A stretch of DNA of 64,000 nucleotides, taken from positions 1,302,001-1,366,000 of the forward strand of contig NZ_VCGW01000001.1 of NCBI RefSeq assembly GCF_007671675.1, read 5' to 3'. Below, piece by piece: positions 43,010-51,161 of the stretch. This stretch comes from Marinobacter maritimus. Its GTDB lineage: Bacteria > Pseudomonadota > Gammaproteobacteria > Pseudomonadales > Oleiphilaceae. The translations under genes were made by a program, and so were the position numbers. Positions within the stretch are counted from its first letter, which is position 1. Each line of letters opens with the position of its first letter. The notes beneath the pieces were generated by a model. The model was not told the origin of the DNA. It searched no databases and saw only the letters and a program-made list of their open reading frames with translations.

Positions 43010-44497
43010 TCAGAGGCTGATCCACACCGTTTTGAGGTCGGTATACTTCTCGATGGAGTACAGCGATTTATCGCGACCGTTGCCGGAAGCCTTCACGCCA
43101 CCGAACGGCATGGTTGAATCACCGCCACCCCAGCCATTTACCCAGACCATACCACTTCGAATCTGTTTGCTAACGCGATGCGCTCGCGACAAATTATCTG
43201 TCCATACAGACGCGCCAAGCCCGTAACGGTTGTCATTGGCAAGCCGCACTGCTTCGTCCTCATCGTCAAACTCGCACACTGCCAAAACCGGCCCGAAGAT
43301 TTCCTCTTGCACGAAGCGCATGTCATTACGTGCACCGTCAAAAATGGTGGGCTCAATGTAGTAGCCCTGGCCTTCCACGTATTCCGGAATTCTGCCGGTT
43401 ACAAGGTTTGCACCATCATCCATGGCAGATTTGATGTAGCGCGAAACGGTGTCCAGTTGCGCCTTGTCGACCAGCGGGCCCATCCTTGTTTCCGGATCCA
43501 AAGGATCGCCGCCCTTGTAACTTGCAGTGGCGGCGAGCAAGGCCTTCAAAAATCGGTCCTTGATAGAATTGTGGAGGTAGAGACGGGAGCAGGCAATGCA
43601 GACCTCGCCCTGGTTGGAGAAAATCGCAGCGGCGGCTGTTCCCGCGGCGCGCTCAATATTCTCGCAGTCTTCGAAGACCACCATCGGTGACTTCCCGCCC
43701 GCTTCCAGCCAGACCCTTTTCAGGTTCGACTGACCAGCATACTCCATCAACATACCCCCAACCCGGCTGGAGCCAGTAAACGCGAGTACGTTCACATCAT
43801 GATGCAGAGCAAGAGCTTTGCCTGCGGTGTGGCCATATCCTGGAAGAACATTCAGCACACCATCAGGAACACCTGCCTCCGTCGCCAGCTCGGCAAGACG
43901 CAAAACGCTGAGAGGGCTCTTCTCCGAGGGTTTGAGCACAACGGAGTTGCCCGCCGCCAGTGCCGGCGCCAGCTTCCAGGTGGCCATCATTAGCGGGTAG
44001 TTCCAAGGCGTTATTGCCGCGACAACGCCCACTGGCTCATGGCTTATCAAGCCAAGGGTATCGCCAACCGTCGGTGCAATTTCGCCGTAGACCTTGTCGA
44101 TGGACTCCGCTGTCCAGCGAAAACAGTCAATGGAATCCGGCAGGTCAACGCTCAGCATTTCCGATATTGATTTACCCATGTCGAGTGTGTCGATCAGCGC
44201 CAGTTCATCACGGTGTTGCTGCATCAAATCTGCCAGTCGCAATAGCACTTTTTTGCGCTCACCCGGTGCCTTGCCTGACCAACTGCCTGAAACAAAAGCT
44301 GCTTTAGCCGCAGCTACCGCCAGATCGACGTCTGCCTGATCACAGCTGGCAACCTCAGCCAGCACTCTTTCGGTTGCAGGGTTAATCGTTTTAAAGGTTT
44401 CTCCGGAGACCGCTGACTGGAAGCGCCCCCCGATGTAAGCCTGATTTCTGAGTGTTATGTTTTCACTGAGTGTTTGCCACTCGGCCTTTGTCTTCAT
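43010..44497 (-). CDS. puuC: Aldehyde dehydrogenase, PuuC type
   Basis: 495 residues. Asn in TPWNYPLMM, glutamate in WLEAGGKSPMVVFEDCE (about 265), catalytic cysteine in NQGEVCIACSRLYL (about 300) and a C-terminus FGGVKASGNGRDKSLYSIEKYTDLKTVWI typical of gamma-glutamyl-aminobutyraldehyde dehydrogenase. It oxidises the aldehydes from the puuB and spuC reactions. ATG 44497 gives the family length and also the same 64-bp spacing to the operator seen in the other genes; the ATG at 44542 is less likely. Confidence 0.9.
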   Translation of the reverse strand: MKTKAEWQTLSENITLRNQAYIGGRFQSAVSGETFKTINPATERVLAEVASCDQADVDLAVAAAKAAFVSGSWSGKAPGERKKVLLRLADLMQQHRDELALIDTLDMGKSISEMLSVDLPDSIDCFRWTAESIDKVYGEIAPTVGDTLGLISHEPVGVVAAITPWNYPLMMATWKLAPALAAGNSVVLKPSEKSPLSVLRLAELATEAGVPDGVLNVLPGYGHTAGKALALHHDVNVLAFTGSSRVGGMLMEYAGQSNLKRVWLEAGGKSPMVVFEDCENIERAAGTAAAAIFSNQGEVCIACSRLYLHNSIKDRFLKALLAATASYKGGDPLDPETRMGPLVDKAQLDTVSRYIKSAMDDGANLVTGRIPEYVEGQGYYIEPTIFDGARNDMRFVQEEIFGPVLAVCEFDDEDEAVRLANDNRYGLGASVWTDNLSRAHRVSKQIRSGMVWVNGWGGGDSTMPFGGVKASGNGRDKSLYSIEKYTDLKTVWISL

Positions 44498-44560
44498 GGG
44501 ACGCTCACTTGGCAGATGGGTCGATGCATTGAGGCTAAACATCTGTTAGCTGCATAACCA

Positions 44561-44578
44561 TATACCCCGGGAGGTATG
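44561..44578. promoter_or_regulatory. TATACC-N6-GGTATG operator (copy 3)
   Basis: TATACC-CCGGGA-GGTATG, one mismatch from the other copies. It is 64 bp upstream of the puuC start. Confidence 0.6.
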
Positions 44579-44628
44579 CCGCAGAGTTTCGGAGCGACTT
44601 TGAACAGCCTCCTTAAGCGCTCTCCACC

Positions 44629-45687
44629 TTAAACACTCTCTTCCAGAATTACCGCAATCACATCTGCCGCCGGTAACTCCCGCGCCAAGGGTGCTCCTTG
44701 CCCTGCCCATTGCGCAGCAAACTCGTGGTTTCCATGCTTGGAGGCCGCCGCATTGAGACGCTTGGTTGCATCGTAGGCTATCGGGTAATCTGCCGGCGGC
44801 GGGCTCTGGTTCGTTTCACCGAGCGAAATGAGGCGATTGACGATCCCCCGCGCCGGCCGGCCGGAAAGCACTTTGGTTAATCGTGTTTCCGATGCTCTCT
44901 CACTTTTCAGTGCCGCTCGGTATGCTTCATTTGCAGCGGACTCCGGACACAGAACAAATGCGGTGCCGATCTGAACTGCAGCCGCACCGGATGCCAGCGC
45001 GGCTTTCATCGCGAAACCATCCATTATTCCACCGGCTGCGATGATTGGCAGGGTTGTCTGGCGGGCTAACAGCCGCACGAGCGTCAGAGTGCTCAGGCCT
45101 TCATCTGTCGCTTCAGGGTCGAAAATACCTCTGTGGCCGCCCGCTTCAATTCCCTGAGCTACGATGGCATCAATACCAGCGGCTTCAATCTCTTTTGCTT
45201 CGCGTGGGCTCGTCGCCGTCGCCATGATGTAGACCCCCGCTCCCTTTAACGCTGCAATGCGATCAGCCGATGGAATACCAAAGTGAAAACTGACAACCGC
45301 AGGTTTCAGTTCAAGCAGCACTTGGAGCGTTTCGTCGTCTTCAACAAACGATGTGTAAATTTCACTGAGCGAGTCCGGCGGTTCTATTCCCGCTTCAGCG
45401 AATAAAGGCGCCAGATGCTTCACCCAGCCAGCCTCCATCTCTGCATCACGTCGCGCAGGCTGATGACAGAACACATTCACATTGAAGGGCCCGGAAGTCA
45501 GCGCCTGGGTTTGTTCAATCATTTCCCGGGCTTGCGCGGCTGTGCTCGCACCAATCCCAAGGGAACCCAGGGCCCCGGAGTTGGTAACGGCCGCAGCCAG
45601 TTGAGGCGTCGATACGCCTGCCATCGGTGCCTGGACAATCGGATGGGCAATGCCCAGTTGCTTTAATAGTTTTTCCCGCGAATTCAT
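44629..45687 (-). CDS. Nitronate monooxygenase family protein
   Basis: 352 residues, an FMN-binding TIM barrel of the 2-nitropropane dioxygenase family (PIVQAPMAGVSTPQLAAAV near the start, GIEAGGHRG at about 175, ASGAAAVQIGTAFV at about 230). It would oxidise toxic nitronates, though many members are annotated only by homology. ATG 45687 follows AAGGAGCG; the longer frame from 45759 has no support. It lies after the puuC promoter and is probably transcribed separately; the link to polyamines is unclear. Confidence 0.87.
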   Translation of the reverse strand: MNSREKLLKQLGIAHPIVQAPMAGVSTPQLAAAVTNSGALGSLGIGASTAAQAREMIEQTQALTSGPFNVNVFCHQPARRDAEMEAGWVKHLAPLFAEAGIEPPDSLSEIYTSFVEDDETLQVLLELKPAVVSFHFGIPSADRIAALKGAGVYIMATATSPREAKEIEAAGIDAIVAQGIEAGGHRGIFDPEATDEGLSTLTLVRLLARQTTLPIIAAGGIMDGFAMKAALASGAAAVQIGTAFVLCPESAANEAYRAALKSERASETRLTKVLSGRPARGIVNRLISLGETNQSPPPADYPIAYDATKRLNAAASKHGNHEFAAQWAGQGAPLARELPAADVIAVILEESV

Positions 45688-45740
45688 GAAGCGCTCCTTA
45701 CTGGCCAGGGACCGACCGGATGCTGCCCGAAAACTTGCAC

Positions 45741-45810
45741 TGTCCGGAAAACAGGTCACTTATGAAGCATTGTCCGGAAAATCAAACATCAGTGTCCTGT
45801 GTCCCGGACA
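45741..45810. repeat. Three TGTCCGGA-type repeats
   Basis: TGTCCGGAAAA occurs at 45741 and 45771 with a 30-bp spacing, then TGTCCCGGACA, an exact palindrome, at 45800. They lie upstream of the nitronate monooxygenase gene and 126 bp before the binding-protein gene. They may be binding sites of an unknown repressor. Confidence 0.4.
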
Positions 45811-45935
45811 GCCTAATTTGTAACCAAAGAAAAAAATCATAACTAACAGGTACATAAAGGGCTGGTGTAATTCTTGCTACCCGCCTTTTGGGGTCATTAA
45901 CCCTTTCCATAATCAAACAACAATAAGGACAGTAC

Positions 45936-46901
45936 ATGCGTCTGCTCATTCTAGCCTTACTACTCGTAAGTCCGTTGTGTTTTAGCAAGACCGTGGTCGT
46001 TATCGAAAGCTATCACAAAGAATATAAATGGGATGCTGACTATCTCGTTGCCATCGAATCTGTACTGGGTGCCGAACATGATATCCACGTTCTGGCTCTG
46101 GACACCAAGCGTTTGCCGAAATCAGAGTGGGCCCAAAAGGTTGAAAGCATCCAAAAATCGGTGGCTGAGATCAAACCGGATGTAGCCATTCTGGGTGATG
46201 ACAATGCGTTTTCGCTGATGGCGCAGCATCTGGTAGACCAGAATATTCCAGTTGTCTTTTTCGGAGTAAATGGCACGCCCGTGCAACACCCCGCCCTCAA
46301 ACACCCGTTGGTTACCGGGGTTTTGGAACGCCCGTTTTTCGAACAAAGCATCCGTCATTTACGCAAAGTTCTCCGCCAGAGGGAGCACTTTTTAATTCTG
46401 ATGGATGACTCGATTACCATGCGCAATGCGGTCAACGATTACTTTGGGGACAAGCGTCAGGCTGAGCTTTACGGTTCTCAGGTCGATATTGTAATGACCA
46501 ACGACAAAGACACCTGGTTAAGCACCGCAGAAAATGCGTACACCAAATACGATGCGGTGATTATAGGCACCCATCATACGATCCGGGACACAGAAAATAA
46601 TTACATACAGCCAAAAGAGCTTATAAATCAGGCCTACATCAGCTCACCAATCCCCATCTTTTCATTCTGGGACATCTCTATCGGGGCGCAGGAAGCTTTG
46701 GGCGGCTTTACAATTTCCGCGCACCAAGAGGGTGTTACCGGTGCTCGTCTGGCCTCGTTGATTCTCAATGGAATAAAGCCGGATCGTATACCGCAGGTCA
46801 AATCTCTTAGTGGGCATTACGTATACAGCAAAAGTGGGATGGAGCACTGGAATATCAAGCTGTCACCATTAATCGCCAGCCAGGCAAATTTTATAGAGTA
46901 G
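45936..46901 (+). CDS. Periplasmic substrate-binding protein (ABC_sub_bind type)
   Basis: 321 residues with a signal peptide cleaved after LCFS (about residue 18). The two-lobed fold resembles the ABC_sub_bind family (VVVIESYHKEYKW at the start of the mature protein, GVNGTPVQHP at about 110, IPIFSFWDISIGAQEALGG at about 240). No ABC permease or ATPase genes are adjacent, so it is an orphan that may serve as a ligand-binding partner of a sensor. A second protein of this family is encoded at 60024 beside a kinase. A weak terminator follows. Confidence 0.78.
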   Translation: MRLLILALLLVSPLCFSKTVVVIESYHKEYKWDADYLVAIESVLGAEHDIHVLALDTKRLPKSEWAQKVESIQKSVAEIKPDVAILGDDNAFSLMAQHLVDQNIPVVFFGVNGTPVQHPALKHPLVTGVLERPFFEQSIRHLRKVLRQREHFLILMDDSITMRNAVNDYFGDKRQAELYGSQVDIVMTNDKDTWLSTAENAYTKYDAVIIGTHHTIRDTENNYIQPKELINQAYISSPIPIFSFWDISIGAQEALGGFTISAHQEGVTGARLASLILNGIKPDRIPQVKSLSGHYVYSKSGMEHWNIKLSPLIASQANFIE

Positions 46902-46914
46902 TGTCTTCAACAAG

Positions 46915-46947
46915 ACACAGCCCAGCCAGGCGATGGCCGGGCTGTGT
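46915..46947 (+). terminator. Hairpin after the binding protein
   Basis: A 9-bp perfect stem ACACAGCCC/GGGCTGTGT with an inner GCC/GGC pairing, followed only by TTAA. It is a plausible terminator, with a weak T tract. Confidence 0.6.
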
Positions 46948-46951
46948 TAAC

Positions 46952-47045
46952 TCAACTCTTGCCCTCTTCCGGCACATACCCTCGGTCCGCCAGCTTCAGT
47001 GCAATGCGCGCACTTTGCACGATCACCAAAATAGGAACTTAGCCC
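46952..47045 (-). pseudogene. livF-like ABC ATPase C-terminal remnant
   Basis: About 30 codons on the minus strand read VIVQSARIALKLADRGYVPE, ending in a stop. This resembles the C-terminus of branched-chain amino acid ABC ATPases (VEQNAR...ALKLADRGYVLE.G). An in-frame stop precedes it at the upstream end, so only a fragment is left. The identification rests on memory of the family pattern and a short match. Confidence 0.45.
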
Positions 47046-47281
47046 TCAAAATCACCAGCAGTTAGCAAAATGCTACTGCGTTTTCAGTGGCAACCTATCC
47101 GCTGTTTCATGATCTGAGCATCAGCGTCTTTGACAAACCGCTAATAACAGACAAAGGTTCAGGGGTATAGCATGTTCGAAAGCCAAGGAGCGTTTGAAGC
47201 GTGTTCGGTACCTCTGACCATAAAGAGGTTACTGTGAATGCGCCTGGCTCCCTAATCGGATACACCGTGGGATTTTCGCGA

Positions 47282-48250
47282 ATGACCTTTGCACGCATTG
47301 CCGGCACTGGCTCTTACCTGCCAGAGAATATTGTTACCAACAAAGACCTCGAAAAGATGGTTGATACCACGGACAAATGGATCCGTGAACGCACGGGTAT
47401 TGAGCAACGGCATGTCGCCGTTGAGGGGCAAACAACCGTAGACCTTGCCGAACAGGCCGCCCTGAATGCCATAGAAGCGGCTGGAATCGATGCCAGTGAT
47501 ATCGATCTGATCATTTTTGCCACCTCTACTCCGGATAAAATTTTCCCGAGCTCTGCCTGCATTCTGCAAGCCCGGTTGGGCATCCGTGGCTGCCCGGCTT
47601 TCGATATTCAGGCCGTATGCAGTGGTTTTGTCTACGCTCTATCGGTTGCCGACAAGTTCATAAAAACCGGGAGCAGTAAAAAGGCTCTGGTTATCGGTGC
47701 AGAAGTTTTTTCTCGCATCATAGACTGGTCAGACCGCGGCACCTGCGTGCTGTTCGGGGATGGCGCGGGCGCTGTGATTCTTGAAGCGCATGAAGAGACT
47801 GGCATTCTTTCCACGCACATCCACGCGGACGGTCGGTATGAAAAACTCCTCCATGTTCCCTGCGGTATCGCCGATGGCTACGATCAGGTAAAAGCCGGGC
47901 TGGCTTTCGTGGAAATGAAAGGCAATGAAGTCTTCAAGGTTGCTGTAAATACCCTTGGCAAGATTGTGGATGAGACCCTTACTGCCAACCAGATGAAAAA
48001 GTCTGATATCAACTGGCTGGTCCCCCACCAGGCTAACCTCCGGATTATTTCCGCCACCGCAAAAAAACTGAACATGTCCATGGACCAGGTGGTCGTTACC
48101 GTCAACAAACACGGAAACACCTCGGCCGCTTCCATTCCCCTTGCCCTGGATGTTGCAGTCAGAGACGGACGCATCCAGCGTAATGAGGTTATTTTGCTTG
48201 AAGCGTTTGGCGGCGGCTTTACCTGGGGTTCTGCCCTGTTGCGCTACTGA
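47282..48250 (+). CDS. 3-oxoacyl-ACP synthase III (FabH-like)
   Basis: 322 residues. Catalytic Cys113 in DIQAVCSGF, histidine in VPHQANLRI (about 249) and asparagine in [12 protein letters not shown] (about 279) complete the KAS III triad. It condenses acetyl-CoA (or another acyl-CoA) with malonyl-ACP to begin fatty acid synthesis. ATG 47282 gives the usual FabH N-terminus ([14 protein letters not shown]); a GTG at 47234 has a better RBS and remains possible. It is isolated from other fab genes, so it could be a specialised paralogue. Confidence 0.88.
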   Translation: MTFARIAGTGSYLPENIVTNKDLEKMVDTTDKWIRERTGIEQRHVAVEGQTTVDLAEQAALNAIEAAGIDASDIDLIIFATSTPDKIFPSSACILQARLGIRGCPAFDIQAVCSGFVYALSVADKFIKTGSSKKALVIGAEVFSRIIDWSDRGTCVLFGDGAGAVILEAHEETGILSTHIHADGRYEKLLHVPCGIADGYDQVKAGLAFVEMKGNEVFKVAVNTLGKIVDETLTANQMKKSDINWLVPHQANLRIISATAKKLNMSMDQVVVTVNKHGNTSAASIPLALDVAVRDGRIQRNEVILLEAFGGGFTWGSALLRY

Positions 48251-48327
48251 TCGGAGTTTGTGCAGCTTTCCCGGCGAGCTAACTGCTTTTGCCGTTCCTG
48301 GGTATATTTCTCTGTGACAGTCGGATA

Positions 48328-48347
48328 TACTGTATTTTTATACAGTA
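48328..48347. promoter_or_regulatory. SOS (LexA) box
   Basis: TACTGTATTTTTATACAGTA matches the CTGT-N8-ACAG LexA consensus with extended TA ends. It lies 28 bp upstream of the yebG start and predicts DNA-damage induction. Confidence 0.88.
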
Positions 48348-48375
48348 AAACAGACATTCACTGCGAGGAATGACC

Positions 48376-48648
48376 ATGGCGGTACAAGCAGTCTATTTTT
48401 CCGATAGGGACGGCCTGGATATGGCATTAAAACATCCTGAGACCATGCTTTTCACATCAAAAGCTGACGCCGATGCCCGGGATAAAATACTGGAACTGGC
48501 GGAGGAAATTCAGGTGTTCCTGGCGCGGAAAGTTGAAGGTCTGGGCGATGACATGGCGGAAAAGTGCGCCATGGCCATCGCCGAAGAAAAGGATCTCTTT
48601 CAGAAAGCTCTGAAAAAGCCGGACGTTCTGAACGCTGCTCAGGATTAA
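48376..48648 (+). CDS. yebG: YebG family SOS-induced protein
   Basis: 90 residues. It matches YebG in layout: an N-terminal MAVQAVYFSD strand, the FTSKADADARDKIL motif near residue 28 and a helical tail. YebG is a DNA-damage-induced protein of unclear function. ATG 48376 follows GAGGA; the ATG at 48370 is too close to that site. A LexA box lies upstream. Its TAA overlaps the dabA stop in a shared TTAA. Confidence 0.85.
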   Translation: MAVQAVYFSDRDGLDMALKHPETMLFTSKADADARDKILELAEEIQVFLARKVEGLGDDMAEKCAMAIAEEKDLFQKALKKPDVLNAAQD

Positions 48649-51161
48649 CCTGAGCAGCAGTGCCACATCCCCTTATCAAACCGCTCCTGCCCACCCCCGG
48701 GCAGTATTCTGTGCAGCCACAGCCATTGGTTATTAACCAGTCGTGCAACATCGGGCTGGCGCTCAACAATTGCCTGAATGCGCTCCCTTGGCGCATCGAT
48801 CAGTACCGTGAGGCGAAGCGGCTCATGGCGCCAGTAGAGGCCATCGTGCACAGACTGCAATGGCAAGCCAATACGCAGATCTGTGCCATTCCCTTCTATA
48901 ACACCAAGGTTTCCACCAACCACTGAATGCAGCAGCTTGTTCCCGGCGCCATAAACTTCCGGTGCCGTCACCGACGCAAAATATTGCAGGTTGATCCAGT
49001 TTGCCACCATCATGGGCGCAGACATCAATGCTTCCAGAACCTGGCCCTTGGTGTCCAACTCAGGGTCGTAATCGTGCAGGAATGTTCTGCCGGAAAGGTT
49101 CTTTCCCCGTGTCAGATCCCGCTTTGCAAAAATAATAGCCGCATTGTTTGCAAGGCCCCATTCAGGCCGAACCTCAGACCAATCCACGGCCCTCTGATGC
49201 ATGGCTGCCAGCAGTTCTTTTTCGTCAAGCCCATTGAGCTTCAGCGGTGTCGCCCGCTCTTTTCTTGCCTCTCGTCCGGCATTCAGAAAAGAGCCCTGTA
49301 GCTCCGAAAGCAACGCCTTATGAGAATCGGGAACTGGCTCCTGATCAAACAGCGTTACTTCATCTGTTACCGTGCAGTGCTCGGCAGCTACCGCCAAAGT
49401 TTCATCCGGTATGTGAATACCTTCTTCGGCAAGGCCCTCACGCACCTGCGGGTCGTTAAAGAGTGCCGCTGCCAGCCGTGCGTTCACGCCACCACTCTGA
49501 CCACCACAAGCACCGCAAGCCAACCCTGCATGGTTAGGGTTGTTATCGGTTTGCGTGCCGTGGCCGACGAACACAAGCAAGGGGGCAAAATCGCCTGTCA
49601 GCGACATTCCCTGCAGAAAGCCTGCGACCAGCTTGACCTTTTCGTGTCTTGCCAGAGGGTCGCCCCCTAGACGGTGTACCAGAGTGCCTGTCAAAGCGCT
49701 TTTCATCGAGCCCGGCTTTTCGGACTTTCGCGCTGTTTTCTGATGCAGGCTGCCTTTGAACAGCTTCCAGGCCCAGGCGAGACCAGTGGTCTCAACCAGG
49801 GTAAATGTCGAAAGGCTACTGTACTTGGCATTACGCACGGACTCGCGAGTTATCTCCCGTTGGTCTAACTCGCGATTCAATGCGTTATCGCCGTTCAAAC
49901 TGCCTTCAGTGTCGATAAGACGGTAGGCCGGAGCCAACAGCCCGGGTAGTCTTTGCACCTCGGAAAAGGGGCCGTGGCTCTGGTGTGAGATTGGCAAACC
50001 GAAGAAGCCGGCAAAGCCCAACGTTTGCATACGAGGGTTATCGTTTTCCAGGTGGCGTCTCATCACCTCAGAGCGCACATCGATACAGAAAACCGCCTGA
50101 ACATCCGGCCCAGCCTCTGCCATTTCGGCGTCTGTCGCATTCCCAGAGCTCTCACCCATTATGTGCATGAGCTTGCGCTGGTAACCAATTTCGTAGGCAC
50201 GTTGCCAGATCCACAGAAACTTCTCTTCCGGGTCGTTCGCAGCATCCAGACCAGTTGAGCTCTCGCGGCCGCTTACATGCATGCTCTGACGAATCTCTTC
50301 CCAAGCCTCTTCCCTCGCAGCAATCTGCTCATCAGAGGCACACTCAAGAGCAACAGCTTCCCACACCAGCAAAGCAGAAAGCAGAGATTCCTTCGCTTCG
50401 GAGTCTTCTCCTGCAAGACCTGCCCGCCAGTCGACGCCACTACTCCACGAGGCCCAGCCAACGACTCGCATCAACAGGTTATGGCAAAGCACTTCCAATT
50501 CCTCAGCGTCAAGGCCAATCATTACTACGGCTCTTTCTAGCGCCTGCAGGCGCGCACCCGGAAAAGCTTTGAGTCGCTCGCGGGCACCAGCGATACCTGT
50601 TCTGTAATCCAGTGAAAGATCTTGCTGCGCGGCTTCAAGCCAGAACTCAAAGAACCCGCCTTGGCGTGCCCGGTTCACGGCGGGCGACCACCGGCTCTGG
50701 CGAGCATCGAAAAAAGCACCACAGAGTCGCCCTATTTCATCACATACCGTATCGGCAGACTTAACGCCTTCCGCATTTGCCGGGAACACATCAAGAATCG
50801 ACAAACAGAGAGAACCCCCAGCCTGCTCACCGCGCTTTAGCAGGTCAAACATTGGCTGAAGGCCACCTGTACTCCCGCTTTCATTCAGGCTCGCTTGCAA
50901 ATCCGAATCAGAGATCCTGCCGCCCTCCCAAGCCTCCCGGTAGAAATCCGCCGGCATGAGGAACGAGAAGCCTGCCCTTTCCTCAAGCAGTTGCTCGGCA
51001 CGTTTTACCGATTGGTCGCGGAGCCCCCAGAAAGGGTTTACGGCAATCCATTGATCCAGTGGCCAGATTGGTGCAATCAACCCGCAGGCCCGCTTTATGG
51101 CATTCTGCATCCCATGCTCTTCGAAACCAGTTGCAGATACAGCTGCACTCGAATCCATCAT
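48645..51161 (-). CDS. dabA: DabA, inorganic carbon transporter subunit (DUF2309)
   Basis: 838 residues, full length. It has the beta-carbonic-anhydrase-like zinc site known for DabA: Cys and Asp in AVFCIDVRSE (about 358), and a His-X14-Cys pair in VGHGTQTDNNPNHAGLACGACGG (about 531 and 546), matching the spacing of the known family ligands. With DabB it forms a membrane complex that uses the proton motive force to take up CO2 as bicarbonate. The start ATG overlaps the dabB stop. Presence outside an autotrophic cluster suggests anaplerotic carbon supply. Confidence 0.92.
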   Translation of the reverse strand: MMDSSAAVSATGFEEHGMQNAIKRACGLIAPIWPLDQWIAVNPFWGLRDQSVKRAEQLLEERAGFSFLMPADFYREAWEGGRISDSDLQASLNESGSTGGLQPMFDLLKRGEQAGGSLCLSILDVFPANAEGVKSADTVCDEIGRLCGAFFDARQSRWSPAVNRARQGGFFEFWLEAAQQDLSLDYRTGIAGARERLKAFPGARLQALERAVVMIGLDAEELEVLCHNLLMRVVGWASWSSGVDWRAGLAGEDSEAKESLLSALLVWEAVALECASDEQIAAREEAWEEIRQSMHVSGRESSTGLDAANDPEEKFLWIWQRAYEIGYQRKLMHIMGESSGNATDAEMAEAGPDVQAVFCIDVRSEVMRRHLENDNPRMQTLGFAGFFGLPISHQSHGPFSEVQRLPGLLAPAYRLIDTEGSLNGDNALNRELDQREITRESVRNAKYSSLSTFTLVETTGLAWAWKLFKGSLHQKTARKSEKPGSMKSALTGTLVHRLGGDPLARHEKVKLVAGFLQGMSLTGDFAPLLVFVGHGTQTDNNPNHAGLACGACGGQSGGVNARLAAALFNDPQVREGLAEEGIHIPDETLAVAAEHCTVTDEVTLFDQEPVPDSHKALLSELQGSFLNAGREARKERATPLKLNGLDEKELLAAMHQRAVDWSEVRPEWGLANNAAIIFAKRDLTRGKNLSGRTFLHDYDPELDTKGQVLEALMSAPMMVANWINLQYFASVTAPEVYGAGNKLLHSVVGGNLGVIEGNGTDLRIGLPLQSVHDGLYWRHEPLRLTVLIDAPRERIQAIVERQPDVARLVNNQWLWLHRILPGGGQERFDKGMWHCCSG

